Shown one piece after another: positions 53,421 to 62,818 of a stretch of 64,000 nucleotides of DNA. Every line of letters starts with the position of its first letter. Within the stretch, counting starts at the first letter, position 1. The notes beneath the pieces are model-generated. The model was not told where the DNA came from. It ran no database searches and was given only the letters and a program-made list of their open reading frames with translations. Location: assembly GCA_014237855.1 (NCBI GenBank), contig JABACD010000002.1, forward strand, positions 215,840 to 279,839. The letters run 5' to 3'. Position numbers and translations under genes: made by a program. This stretch comes from Planctomycetota bacterium (GTDB lineage Bacteria > Planctomycetota > UBA1135 > GCA-002686595).

Positions 53421-54389
53421 CTATCTACCCATCAGGATTCTTGCCGCCGAATCGGAGAGAATGTCTCGGTGCATGCGGTCGTCATCGTCGAAGAATGCCT
53501 GGCTGATGCGACGGTCCAGGACGTGGGTGCCTAGCAGTCGTAGAGCCTGGTCCAGATCCCAGATGGACTCTGCGTAGATTACCCGGAGACCTTCGCCAGA
53601 CACGCCAAACAGACTCGCGAAGTACTGGACGGGTAGTGCTCCAGCCCGGGGAAGCTGAGCTCCACTGACGATTGCCTTGGTCTTGGACCAGTCCTCGGGA
53701 GAAACTGTCCCGCGCCATTCGCCAATCACCTCGTCATAGGCATCGATCTGGACCTGGGCAGCATCCGCTACATTTGCGAGTACCAGTGCAGAGAGCGAAT
53801 CGGTGAACTGAAGGGTGTCGGAATATCGGGCTACCTGGGTCGATAGGACCTGCTCCACGAACTTCGTGCACCGATCTATGATCTCCGTCTGTCGGTCCTC
53901 TTGCGCGGCAGTAAAGCGCCCATCCAGAACTGTGGCGCGCATGGCCCGAGCGAGCTTCAGTTCGCGGGTGAGCTGATCTTCGGTCGCTGGTAGCAGGTCA
54001 CCATCGGTATCATCGAGAATCACATAGATTGCGAGTGGCAGGTGAGCAACCGACTTCAGATCATGGAAGGACTCCGGGATGGTAGGCACCCGCTCATGAG
54101 TGCTCCCACTCACAAAGATCAGGTCGTTCCCCATGGCGAGAATCACTGGGCCTTCCCTGGAGAGTACCCGTGACCTGGCCTCGGAGTAGACTGCACGAAA
54201 GGCGAGGTTGTTCTCTAGGATCGGATCAGATGTCCGAGTGGCGGCCTCCGCAGCTGGTCTCGATTGGTGCGGGGTCGGTTCCTGGCTGGATGAGGAGGAG
54301 CTGGATACGCAGCCGAGAGAGAGGGCTGCTACATGGACCAAGGCGAGAGATTTGAAGTGGATCACGAGGTCTATTCCGTTTCGGTTCAA
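53421..54389 (-). CDS. Lipoprotein of unknown function
   Basis: 322 residues if the TTG at 54389 is used; the GTG at 54365 is an alternative start with a slightly better upstream GGAA. The N-terminus has a lipobox (AALSLGC) followed by a serine-rich tether (CVSSSSSSSQEP). The remainder is mostly helical (LTRELKLARAMRATVLDGRFTAAQ; LSALVLANVADAAQVQIDAYDEVI), with no catalytic motif. It is encoded on the minus strand 232 bases after the DUF1254 gene, and a terminator lies between them, so it may have its own promoter. I do not recognise the family. Confidence 0.72.
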   Translation of the reverse strand: MNRNGIDLVIHFKSLALVHVAALSLGCVSSSSSSSQEPTPHQSRPAAEAATRTSDPILENNLAFRAVYSEARSRVLSREGPVILAMGNDLIFVSGSTHERVPTIPESFHDLKSVAHLPLAIYVILDDTDGDLLPATEDQLTRELKLARAMRATVLDGRFTAAQEDRQTEIIDRCTKFVEQVLSTQVARYSDTLQFTDSLSALVLANVADAAQVQIDAYDEVIGEWRGTVSPEDWSKTKAIVSGAQLPRAGALPVQYFASLFGVSGEGLRVIYAESIWDLDQALRLLGTHVLDRRISQAFFDDDDRMHRDILSDSAARILMGR

Positions 54390-54561
54390 TGAGCTGGGGA
54401 TTCATGCTCCAAGCGCGTGTACAGGTTGCACACGGGTGCATGGTGCGGCCAGAGAGAAAAGGGGCTGTTCCTCACAAGAGTTCACTCTACCCACATGGTT
54501 GGTCTTATTACCGCTCCAAAGAGCGTGCAGGCCAGGCCTCGCTTGTGATAGTGAAAATAAA

Positions 54562-54596
54562 CACGCAGGGCCCGGCAAACTGCCAGGCCCTGCGTG
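54562..54596 (-). terminator. Rho-independent terminator after the DUF1254 gene
   Basis: CACGCAGGGCC (54562-54572) pairs perfectly with GGCCCTGCGTG (54586-54596), with an inner GGCA/TGCC pairing and a 3-base loop. On the minus strand it is followed by TTTATTTTC. It lies 25 bases past the stop of the minus-strand DUF1254 gene and fits a classic terminator. Confidence 0.85.
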
Positions 54597-54621
54597 CAAT
54601 CAGGTTCCGAACTCCCGCTCT

Positions 54622-56178
54622 CTAGTCGAGGGGCTCGATCTCACCAGGGCGCCAGGTCTTATCGAACCAGGACTCGAGGGGGCCGTAGAGTCGTAGGCAG
54701 AGGAACCAGGCCTTTCCGGGTACCGTCTGAATCCAGTTCTTCTCGTGACCAGCAGGAGCTTCAGGCCCGAAGTAGAGATCCGTAGAGCCATCTGCGTTGA
54801 GAACAAGGTCGCGGTTTCGCTCGTTGTTCTTGCTCGGATAGGGCTGATCCGTTTGTAGCATCGAGCGTGTCTGGGGGTCGTAGACCACGATTGACCAGAA
54901 GTCCTTGGCCGGGACGTTGGCAGGAAGAGTGAGCTTGTAACTCTCGCCGCCGTCCATGTACTCGCCCGCCGAATCACGGGCGCAGATGGCATACTGGGAG
55001 CCAGCGCCAACCATCTTGAGAACCATTGCCGGTGTGTTGACCGTGGCCAGGTAGAAGAAGAGTGTTCGAGCGTCCAGGTAACGACCGCCAGCACCCTCAT
55101 CCTTTAGCCAGCGATAGTCACCGCCATCGAATGCAGTGAACCAGGTCTTCGAGCCCTCGTAGAGGAAAATGGTGTCGGAGCGTGGTTCGAAGGTCAATGT
55201 TCGAGCCGTTGCGTTCGCGATAGCGACTGCATCGGTGAGGATCGCCTTCAGCCTATCGTCCGGATCAAAGTTGCTGCCCTTCTGAATACCGATGCCCGAG
55301 AGGATTCCGCGCAATTCAGGATCAAGGAACTCAATCGGTTCCCGCTGGATCACATGATCGACCTCCTCGAAGAACGAGTAGTTGTTGGCGTGAATCGTAT
55401 TGACGGCAATACCGGTGCCGGACACGAATTTCATTTCCGGTGGATTGCCGGCTTCCGAGAGGGGGTAGATGCGGAGGTTCTCGCGCCACATCGCTGTTGC
55501 TGAGTCGGTACTTCCGTCCTTGAGGAAGCCACGAAGGATCACCCAGTTGACGAAGCTCGAGGACTTCGTGACGAAGTATCCTTCGGGAATGTCCCCATCG
55601 TAGTTCGGCGGCAATATGAGGTACTTGCCACCCTTTCCTCGGTCAGGTCCTGGGGCGCCCATATCGGTAACAAACCTGAAGTAGGCATCATTGACGGTTC
55701 CAGGGCCGGCTCCAGGAGGGATTTCGACGACTGTGGGGCCGTCACGATCCAGATCAAGGAAGCTGCTCACGTAGACGGTGTCGGTGTTTCCTGTGAGAAA
55801 CAGCGAGTTGGAGTCCATCAGTCCATCGAAGAGCACGCAGCTGTTTGACTGATCTACTCCTAGCTCTGCCATTCCTCTTCTCAGAGCTTCAAGGGAGGCA
55901 GCGGGTACCAGATTTAGAAAGGCATCGACTGCCCTCATCCTGTCCAGATTTTCGTAGACCAGGTCCGTAGTCTCAGGAAGGGGCATGCCATCGAAGAACT
56001 CAAGCGTTCCAATCGATGTGCTGACCCGGTCGGGGGTCAGTATCTCGTCTGGAATTCGCTGGTTGAATCCAGGGGTCGGCCCGAGGGTGGAGCTTGAACT
56101 GTTCTCGGTGGTGGAGTTGCACCCGGCAAGGGCGCTGGCGAGGGCAAGAACGGCGAAGTTGAGAGACTGACTCTTCAT
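54622..56178 (-). CDS. DUF1254/DUF1214 lipoprotein
   Basis: 518 residues with a lipoprotein signal (FAVLALASALAGC, Cys20). The DUF1254 half is recognised by YENLDRMRAVDAFLNLVPAAS, GNTDTVYVSSFLDLDRDGPTVVEIPPGAGPG and GYFVTKSSSFVNWVILRG. The DUF1214 half has AKDFWSIVVYDPQTRSMLQTDQPYPSKN, LVLNADGSTDLYFGPEAPAGHEKNWIQTVPGKAWF and the end LRLYGPLESWFDKTWRPGEIEP. Proteins of this pair are widespread secreted proteins of unproven function. A terminator follows. It is divergent from the second H-NOX gene at 56537. Confidence 0.92.
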   Translation of the reverse strand: MKSQSLNFAVLALASALAGCNSTTENSSSSTLGPTPGFNQRIPDEILTPDRVSTSIGTLEFFDGMPLPETTDLVYENLDRMRAVDAFLNLVPAASLEALRRGMAELGVDQSNSCVLFDGLMDSNSLFLTGNTDTVYVSSFLDLDRDGPTVVEIPPGAGPGTVNDAYFRFVTDMGAPGPDRGKGGKYLILPPNYDGDIPEGYFVTKSSSFVNWVILRGFLKDGSTDSATAMWRENLRIYPLSEAGNPPEMKFVSGTGIAVNTIHANNYSFFEEVDHVIQREPIEFLDPELRGILSGIGIQKGSNFDPDDRLKAILTDAVAIANATARTLTFEPRSDTIFLYEGSKTWFTAFDGGDYRWLKDEGAGGRYLDARTLFFYLATVNTPAMVLKMVGAGSQYAICARDSAGEYMDGGESYKLTLPANVPAKDFWSIVVYDPQTRSMLQTDQPYPSKNNERNRDLVLNADGSTDLYFGPEAPAGHEKNWIQTVPGKAWFLCLRLYGPLESWFDKTWRPGEIEPLD

Positions 56179-56536
56179 TGGGATCGGTGGGCTATTTCAG
56201 AGCACTGGGGAGTTCTCAAGTGAGAAGGCAGGGCCATGTTCATGGACGGGTGGAAATCATAGGCTGGTTGAACTGGTGATCCCGTTCGCTCTCCAAATAG
56301 CAATAGGTGGGCGGCAATTCATGGGTGACTCACCCCCAATTGGTCCACAACGAGCGTCTGGCCTGCAGCGACGCTGGGAATCCCTGCCGCAGAAGGGGAT
56401 CCGGGCCGAATGTAAGTCTCCCAGCTGGGTCAATATCGCAGACCGCAAGTCAAGTGGAGCTGGCGCTGATGCCGAACACCCCCGTTCCGGATATTCACCT
56501 TCTCGCCAGACCAAAGCTCTTCACGCTCTCACTCTC
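56179..56536. other. Divergent intergenic region upstream of the second H-NOX gene (358 bp)
   Basis: Must contain the H-NOX and DUF1254 promoters, but no clear consensus is visible. The H-NOX reading frame is open back to 56276, but the ATG at 56537 gives the canonical MKGIVF start. Confidence 0.35.
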
Positions 56537-57064
56537 ATGAAAGGCATTGTATTCACCGAGTTCCTCGAAATGGTCGAGGAGTTCCATGGTGACGAATTAG
56601 CGGACAGGATTATTGATGCCAGTGATCTTGAATCTGGTGGTAGCTACACCTCTGTTGGGACCTACGATGCAGACGAGTTGGTCACGTTGGTCCTCAAGCT
56701 CTCGGAGGAGACAGGTACCCAGGTGCCGGAGCTCTTGAAGACTTTTGGTGAGCACTTATTTGGCCGCTTTGTGGAGATGTTTCCAAGATTCTTCGATGAC
56801 GTTAAAGACGCAATGCAATTCATCATGAGCGTCGAGGATCACATCCACCTTGAGGTGCGCAAGCTCTATCCTGATGCCGAACTACCTCGGTTCGAATACG
56901 AAGAGACAGGCCCTGGAACGATCCAGATGACCTATCGTTCTCCACGCAGGTTTGACGACTTCGCGGAGGGTCTTATCCAGGGGTGCCTGAAGCACTTCGG
57001 TCATGGAGTTATCGAAGGTAGAGAGGTGCTGAAGGATGGAACCCGATTCCTCATTGCAGCCTGA
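56537..57064 (+). CDS. H-NOX heme nitric-oxide sensor protein (bacterial kinase-linked type)
   Basis: 175 residues. The start MKGIVFTEFLEMVEEFHG is the usual start of H-NOX proteins linked to histidine kinases in facultative bacteria. The proximal heme ligand is His104 (SVEDHIHLEVRKLYPDAELP) and the propionate-binding motif is YRSPR (133-137). The position of the distal tyrosine of O2-binding H-NOX is a phenylalanine (RRFDDF), as in NO-selective sensors. The kinase gene overlaps its 3' end by 29 bases, so they are co-expressed. It differs clearly from the sGC-like H-NOX at 13095, so the organism carries at least two NO sensors of different type. Confidence 0.94.
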   Translation: MKGIVFTEFLEMVEEFHGDELADRIIDASDLESGGSYTSVGTYDADELVTLVLKLSEETGTQVPELLKTFGEHLFGRFVEMFPRFFDDVKDAMQFIMSVEDHIHLEVRKLYPDAELPRFEYEETGPGTIQMTYRSPRRFDDFAEGLIQGCLKHFGHGVIEGREVLKDGTRFLIAA

Positions 57065-58409
57065 GGAGCAATCACCTCGCGAGGAGCAACTCGAACGCCG
57101 TTGTAATCGTGAACGGAGAGCTCGCAAGACAGCAGAGGAGCTCTTGGAGTCCAAGAGTCGCGAGCTATTCCTTCTGAACCAGGTTCTCGAAGATGCCCGC
57201 GACAGACTCGAAGAAACTGTTCAGGAGAGAACGGTAGAGCTGGTCAGTGCAAAAGAGTCAGCTGAATTAGCATCGAGAGCCAAGTCCGTCTTCCTTGCAA
57301 ACATGAGTCACGAGTTGCGGACGCCGATGAATGGAGTTCTCAGCCTGACCACGCTGCTTGCAGATTCGCCTCTGGAGACTGATCAGTACGAGTTGGTGGA
57401 CATGATCGATACCTCCGCCCGCCAGCTCCTGACCTTGCTCAATGACCTCCTGGACATCTCAAAGATCGAGGCCGGCCAGGTAGAACTCCAAGAGGGCGTC
57501 TTTCACCTGGGTAATTGCATCACCAGCGCTTACTCGCTGATGTCTCCACGAGCCGATGGCCAGGGAATCGAATTCCTCAAGGAGGTAGACCCGAAACTCG
57601 AGCACTGGTTCGCGGGTGATGACCTCCGACTTCGTCAGGTGTTGGTCAATCTCCTGGGGAACGCGGTCAAGTTCACTCAAAGGGGCCGAGTCATCCTACG
57701 GGCACTCCAGGTAGATGATGATAGCTACACCAGTGAGTCTGGGAGTGTCATGCTGAGGTTCGAGGTTCAAGATACGGGCGCGGGTATTCGTCATGAAGAT
57801 CAGGGGGCTATCTTCAGGCCTTTCGAACAGGCAGATGGTTCTGTTACTCGAAAATACGGAGGCACAGGGCTTGGGTTGGCTATCTCGAATGACATCGTCA
57901 AGATGATGAATGGTCGAATCGGTCTGGTGAGTGAGCCGGGGATTGGATCTACCTTCTGGTTCGAAGTCCCACTGAATACGGCACCTGCTCCGAATCTATC
58001 CGCGACGGACGAGAGCACCTCTGACCTGAGTCCACTCAACGGGAAGAGAATTCTTTTGGCTGAGGACAACATCATCAATCAGAAGGTCGCTGTCCGTGTC
58101 CTGGAGAGATTTGGATGCACGGTCGATATAGCCATGAACGGTGAAGAGGCTCTCAGAAGAGTACGAGCTTCCATGTACGACATCGTCTTGATGGATTGCC
58201 AAATGCCAGAGATGAGTGGATTGGAAGCGAGTCGGGCGATCCGTGATCTGGAGGGGGAGGCCTGCTCGATGGTTCCAATCATCGCGATGACTGCGAACGC
58301 AATGCCTGGTGATAGAGAAGAGTGTCTTAGTGCAGGGATGAACGCATACCTATCAAAGCCAATCGATCAGGATGTACTCGCCAAGACCCTGATAGAGTGG
58401 GTGACCTGA
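57036..58409 (+). CDS. Hybrid histidine kinase partner of H-NOX (HnoK-like)
   Basis: 457 residues, soluble. The start ATG at 57036 lies inside the H-NOX gene end. Residues 15-75 form a coiled coil. HisKA has His92 ([14 protein letters not shown]); the HATPase shows NLLGNAVKFTQRG and [18 protein letters not shown]; and the receiver has Asp387 (DIVLMDCQMPEM). No PAS domain is present, so sensing is through the coupled H-NOX protein, as in H-NOX/HnoK systems that control biofilm or motility outputs in proteobacteria. The hybrid receiver suggests a phosphorelay. Its downstream partner is not in this window. Confidence 0.92.
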   Translation: MEPDSSLQPEEQSPREEQLERRCNRERRARKTAEELLESKSRELFLLNQVLEDARDRLEETVQERTVELVSAKESAELASRAKSVFLANMSHELRTPMNGVLSLTTLLADSPLETDQYELVDMIDTSARQLLTLLNDLLDISKIEAGQVELQEGVFHLGNCITSAYSLMSPRADGQGIEFLKEVDPKLEHWFAGDDLRLRQVLVNLLGNAVKFTQRGRVILRALQVDDDSYTSESGSVMLRFEVQDTGAGIRHEDQGAIFRPFEQADGSVTRKYGGTGLGLAISNDIVKMMNGRIGLVSEPGIGSTFWFEVPLNTAPAPNLSATDESTSDLSPLNGKRILLAEDNIINQKVAVRVLERFGCTVDIAMNGEEALRRVRASMYDIVLMDCQMPEMSGLEASRAIRDLEGEACSMVPIIAMTANAMPGDREECLSAGMNAYLSKPIDQDVLAKTLIEWVT

Positions 58410-58789
58410 GATCACTCGCTGGGTCGAGCGGTCGTTCAAGCGCGCGTCTCTCTGAGACTCCAGTGCCAGGGTGTTCCTGGTCATCCAAGCCCTGTTAGGT
58501 GGCGACCAGGCCTGCCTGCTTGAAGGGCTGGGGGCGCTGGAGACGGCACTTCTGTGCACTTGCTGGGTCCCCAGTTGTGGATATCAATCGATAAGACCCA
58601 GCGGTTTGGTAATCGTGTCCCGGATAGCTCGTCTCGCGAGAGCTGGGAGCGGAGGCAATTGCGCGCGATTCGTCGGAGTCCGAGTAGAAATTCCTTGCCG
58701 GGATGAACCCCGGTGAGGAGCATGGTGCCCCTTCCTTGGGCCATCCCGCCTCGTCCCTCCGAAACCACCTCACAGTCTCGAATATTGCC
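58410..58789. other. Region upstream of the sulfatase operon with an inverted repeat (380 bp)
   Basis: GCTGGGTC (58562-58569) and GACCCAGC (58595-58602) form a perfect 8-bp inverted repeat around a 25-base centre with AT-rich bases. It lies between the H-NOX kinase stop and the first sulfatase. No strong promoter pair was found. It might be an operator for the sulfatase operon. Confidence 0.35.
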
Positions 58790-60382
58790 ATGTCTGCCGC
58801 AATGAACCGCTTATGGCTTCTACTCACCACGGTCCTGGTTCTCTCTGCAACAGGGCTAGGGCAGGGCTCCCCTCTTAGCCGCGCAGTAACGACTGCGGAT
58901 AACCGTCAGCCTGCGATCCCGTGGCCGAAGCAGGAAAAGGCCGTGCGTGAAAAGCTGGCTGCCAAGGTCAAGGAGACGGGTAAGAAGCCGAACATCCTGT
59001 GGATCATTGTCGATGACATGGGCTACGGGGATCCGGGTTGCTATGGAGGAGGAGCGGCGATTGGTGCGGCGACCCCCAATATTGATCGGTTGGCAAAGGA
59101 GGGCCTGAAGCTAACTTCGTGCTATTCACAGCACACCTGCACACCGACCCGATCTGCGATCTTGACCGGGCGGTTGCCAGTCAGAACAGGCTTGATCCGT
59201 CCCATACTTGCTGGGGACAAGCTGACATCGAACCCCTGGACTGGTGAGGTCAGCATGCCGACCCTCCTGGGGGATGCTGGCTATACGACCCTCCTCACAG
59301 GTAAGTGGCACGTTGGCGAAGTCGTTGGCATGCGTCCGCACGACATTGGCTTTGACGAGTTCTATGGCTACTACCCGGCTGAGAAGGAAATCTCTCAGTA
59401 TGTGGACAAGCGCAGATATCCAGACCTGGTCCTCAATCCCAAGAGGCTTGCTGCCTTCATGAAGGTGGCTCCAAGCCATCACCTGATCCATGGCTTCAAG
59501 GGTGGCAAGACCATTGAAGTCAGCTCGGTGAACTCCCTCGAAGACATGGCTCGGGCTGATCAGGTTCTGGCCGACTTCACAAAGCAAAAGATCCGGGAAC
59601 TCGGCAAGGGGGACAAGCCCTTCTTCATCGAGCATTGCTTCATGAAGGTCCATTGCGACAACTTCGCGAATCCCGACCTGGAGGGGATCAGTGCCAGCAA
59701 GTATCCCTTCAAGGACAACGTCAGGGAGGTTGACCTGCATGTTGGCGCCTTCATGAAAGTGCTCGAAGAGGAGGGGTTGCTGGACAATACCTTCGTGTTC
59801 TTTGCTTCCGACAATGGACCACAGATGGATGCGTGGCCCGATGCCGGATACACGCCTTTCCGTGGAGCTAAGGGCACCACCTTTGAAGGTGGTGTTCGAG
59901 TCCCCGGCATCGCGTACTGGAAGGGGGTGGTGAAGCCGGGGCGCGAGTCGGACGATGTCTTCGACTTGCTTGACCTCTACAGTACCTGCGCCGAGCTTGC
60001 GGGAGTGACGGACAAGATCCCTCAGAATCTCTACGTGGACAGCATCGACCAGACTTCCTTCCTATTCGACGACGAGGGCAAGTCGAAACGGGAGGTGGTC
60101 TACATGTGGTGGGGAGCTCAGTTCACCGCCCTGCGTATTCGTGAGTACAAGATGCACTTCAAGGTTGTGATTCCGTCTTTCCCTCGCCTGTACATCGATA
60201 TGGCGACAGTTCAGACCGTCGGGCTGGCTCCTTGGCTCTTCAACTTGTACATCGACCCCAAGGAACAAGAGACCCTTGGGCATCGGCGCAATGCCTGGCT
60301 TGCCTCGATTGGCGCAGTGGCCAAGGCGCACGAAGCCACCTTCAAGAAGTACCCGCCGAAGAATGTGGGCCTGAACGACTGA
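58790..60382 (+). CDS. Arylsulfatase-family enzyme (CxPxR)
   Basis: 530 residues from the ATG at 58790; an ATG at 58802 is an alternative. A signal peptide (LWLLLTTVLVLSATGLGQG) is followed by the sulfatase core: PNILWIIVDDMGYGDPGCYGGG (metal ligands Asp-Asp), the formylglycine signature CTPTRSAILTGR with Cys117, TLLTGKWHVGE and ASDNGPQMDAWPDAGY with FRGAKGTTFEGGVRVP. Being exported with a cysteine signature it needs an FGE acting before or during export; the SUMF1-like protein in this window lacks the catalytic cysteines. It starts an operon of two sulfatases and an OprB porin, so it probably desulfates sulfated glycans or aryl sulfates. Confidence 0.94.
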   Translation: MSAAMNRLWLLLTTVLVLSATGLGQGSPLSRAVTTADNRQPAIPWPKQEKAVREKLAAKVKETGKKPNILWIIVDDMGYGDPGCYGGGAAIGAATPNIDRLAKEGLKLTSCYSQHTCTPTRSAILTGRLPVRTGLIRPILAGDKLTSNPWTGEVSMPTLLGDAGYTTLLTGKWHVGEVVGMRPHDIGFDEFYGYYPAEKEISQYVDKRRYPDLVLNPKRLAAFMKVAPSHHLIHGFKGGKTIEVSSVNSLEDMARADQVLADFTKQKIRELGKGDKPFFIEHCFMKVHCDNFANPDLEGISASKYPFKDNVREVDLHVGAFMKVLEEEGLLDNTFVFFASDNGPQMDAWPDAGYTPFRGAKGTTFEGGVRVPGIAYWKGVVKPGRESDDVFDLLDLYSTCAELAGVTDKIPQNLYVDSIDQTSFLFDDEGKSKREVVYMWWGAQFTALRIREYKMHFKVVIPSFPRLYIDMATVQTVGLAPWLFNLYIDPKEQETLGHRRNAWLASIGAVAKAHEATFKKYPPKNVGLND

Positions 60383-60447
60383 CCCTGACTCGCTGGCGTT
60401 CCTCAGTTCTTCCGATCACTCCTCACCCGCAAGAAATAGCTTCTCTT

Positions 60448-62811
60448 ATGAGCTCCACCGCTCGACTCTCCATCATTGGGATTGCCCTACTGGCTGCCTG
60501 CACCGCTCAAAAGAAATACTCCAACGATGGGGCCGTGCTCCCCTTCAAGCCACTTCCCATGGCAGGGGTAACGAGACCGCGCCTGCAAGACTCGACCATG
60601 AAGTGGCCGAAGAAGGTCGATCGTCTTCCAGAGGACGCTCCCAACATCCTGCTAGTGATGCTCGATGATGTAGGCTTCGGTATCTCTGACGTGTTCGGTG
60701 GTGAGGTGGAGACGCCGGCATTCAGCAAGCTGGCGGAGGAGGGGATTCGGTACAACTGCTTCCACACGACTTCGATCTGTTCGCCGACACGTGCCGCCCT
60801 GCTTACAGGCAGGAATCACACTCGGGCGGCGTCTGGGACAATTGCGGAGCGTGCAGTGGCTTTCGATGGTTACACAGGAATCATCCCGAAATCAGCAGCC
60901 ACCATCGCGGAGATCCTCAAGCAGTACGGCTACGACACTTCAGCCTTTGGCAAGTGGCACAACACTCCAGCAATCGAGACCAGTTCGATCGGGAGGAAGG
61001 ACCGCTGGCCAACCGGTTACGGCTTCCAGTACTTCTACGGATTCCTCGGTGGCGAAACCTCGCAGTACCAGCCAAGGCTCACTGAGAACTACGATCACAT
61101 CGAGCCGCCTGAACACGATCCCACCTACCACCTGAGTCAGGACCTGGCTGATCGAGCCCTGCACTGGCTCGACGATCATCAGGCCTTCTCCCCCGACACC
61201 CCGTTCTTCATGTACTGGGCTCCAGGTGGTGTCCATGGCCCACAGCAGGTCTTCAAGGAGTGGGCCGACAAGTACAAGGGTAAGTTCGATGATGGTTGGG
61301 ATGCGTATCGCGAGCGCGTGCACAAGCGGCAGCTGGAGATGGGCGTGATTCCAGCTGGCACGAAGCTGACCCAGCGTGACCCAACGCTCGCCGGCTGGGA
61401 TGAGGTCCCCGAGAGTCAGAGAGCTTTTCAGCGTCGCTTGATGGAGATCTTCGCGGGCTTCGTCCAGCACACGGACCACCAGGTGGGACGTATCGTAGAG
61501 GGGCTGGAAGAGCGCGGATTGCGTGAGAACACCCTGATCATCTACATCTTTGGCGACAACGGATCCAGTGCGGAGGGCCAACAGGGAAGCATCTCGGAGC
61601 TGCTTGCCCAGAACGGGATTCCCAGCACGATTGACGAGCAGATCGAGGCTCTCGATCGTATCGGTGGACTTCCGGCACTTGGTACCGAGGCCTGCGACAG
61701 CATGTACCACGCGGGCTGGGCATGGGCAGGAAACACGCCCTTCAAGGGGACCAAGCTTCTCGGCGCCTACTTTGGCGGTACGCGGAATCCCATGGTGATT
61801 TCGTGGCCCAAGGGGATCAAGCCCGACGAGACCGTTCGAAACCAGTTTCACCATGTAGTCGACATTGCACCCACGCTCTACGACATCCTGGACATCCCTC
61901 ACCCCGAGGTTGTCAACGGTCAGGACCAGCTACCGATGGACGGGATCAGTCTTGAGTACACGTTCAGCGATGGCGATGCGGCCTCCAGGAAGAAGGTTCA
62001 GTTCTTCGACAACAACGCCAGCCGAGCGATTTATCAGGATGGCTGGATGGCCTGCACATTCGGGCCGTTCATTCCCTGGGAGGCCTCGAAGACCGCAGGC
62101 ATTCGAACGTGGGACTCAGCGCGAGATCGCTGGGAACTCTACGAGCTGGGTTCCGACTTCTCGCAGTCACTCGACCTCGCAGGAGTGGAGCCTGAGCGCC
62201 TGGGGAACATGAAGAAGGCCTTTCTCAAGCTGGCCGCAGACAACCAGGACTTTCCCATTGGAGCAGGCCTATGGCTTCGAATCCACCCCAAGGACCGGGT
62301 AGAAACGCCTTACTCCAGCTGGAGCTTCACACAAGACATCAGGCGTATGCCCGAATTCACAGCACCGGGTATTGGTCGAGAGAGCACGACGGTGGTGGTC
62401 GAGGCTGAGTTCGGTGAAAAGGCCAGTGGTGTTCTCTATGTGGTAGGTGGGTCAAGTGGTGGCCTCACCGTTTACATGGACGAAGGCCACCTCGTGTACG
62501 AGTACAACATGCTGTTACTCGAGCGCTTCATCGGGAAGAGTCCCAAGCCCATAGGTGCCGGCAAGCATCGAATTGAGATTGATACGGATATCCAGGGAAC
62601 TGGAGAGGCGGGCGTTGCTTCGGTGCTTCTTGATGGCAACGTCATCTTCAAGGTGGAGCTCAAGCGAACGGTACCTCTGGCGTTCACTGCCACCGAGACC
62701 TTCGACGTGGGAATTGATCTCGGTTCAATCGTCTCGCCTGACTATTACGAGCGGAGGCCCTTCGAGTTCAAGGGCAAGATCCACTCGGTGGATATCAAGT
62801 TGAAGGAGTAG
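60448..62811 (+). CDS. Sulfatase lipoprotein (AtsA-like, CxPxR)
   Basis: 787 residues from the ATG at 60448. A lipoprotein signal (IGIALLAAC, Cys18) precedes the sulfatase domain: PNILLVMLDDVGFGISDVFGG, formylglycine signature CSPTRAALLTGR with Cys111, TSAFGKWHN, and IFGDNGSSAEGQ with TPFKGTKLLGAYFGGTRNPM. The length and the C-terminal region (AADNQDFPIGAGLWLRIHP; TTVVVEAEFGEKASGVL) match large AtsA-type arylsulfatases (~780 residues). Anchoring as a lipoprotein suggests periplasmic action. It lies 65 bases after the first sulfatase, with the OprB porin gene 7 bases downstream. Confidence 0.94.
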   Translation: MSSTARLSIIGIALLAACTAQKKYSNDGAVLPFKPLPMAGVTRPRLQDSTMKWPKKVDRLPEDAPNILLVMLDDVGFGISDVFGGEVETPAFSKLAEEGIRYNCFHTTSICSPTRAALLTGRNHTRAASGTIAERAVAFDGYTGIIPKSAATIAEILKQYGYDTSAFGKWHNTPAIETSSIGRKDRWPTGYGFQYFYGFLGGETSQYQPRLTENYDHIEPPEHDPTYHLSQDLADRALHWLDDHQAFSPDTPFFMYWAPGGVHGPQQVFKEWADKYKGKFDDGWDAYRERVHKRQLEMGVIPAGTKLTQRDPTLAGWDEVPESQRAFQRRLMEIFAGFVQHTDHQVGRIVEGLEERGLRENTLIIYIFGDNGSSAEGQQGSISELLAQNGIPSTIDEQIEALDRIGGLPALGTEACDSMYHAGWAWAGNTPFKGTKLLGAYFGGTRNPMVISWPKGIKPDETVRNQFHHVVDIAPTLYDILDIPHPEVVNGQDQLPMDGISLEYTFSDGDAASRKKVQFFDNNASRAIYQDGWMACTFGPFIPWEASKTAGIRTWDSARDRWELYELGSDFSQSLDLAGVEPERLGNMKKAFLKLAADNQDFPIGAGLWLRIHPKDRVETPYSSWSFTQDIRRMPEFTAPGIGRESTTVVVEAEFGEKASGVLYVVGGSSGGLTVYMDEGHLVYEYNMLLLERFIGKSPKPIGAGKHRIEIDTDIQGTGEAGVASVLLDGNVIFKVELKRTVPLAFTATETFDVGIDLGSIVSPDYYERRPFEFKGKIHSVDIKLKE

Positions 62812-62818
62812 GCGAGCT

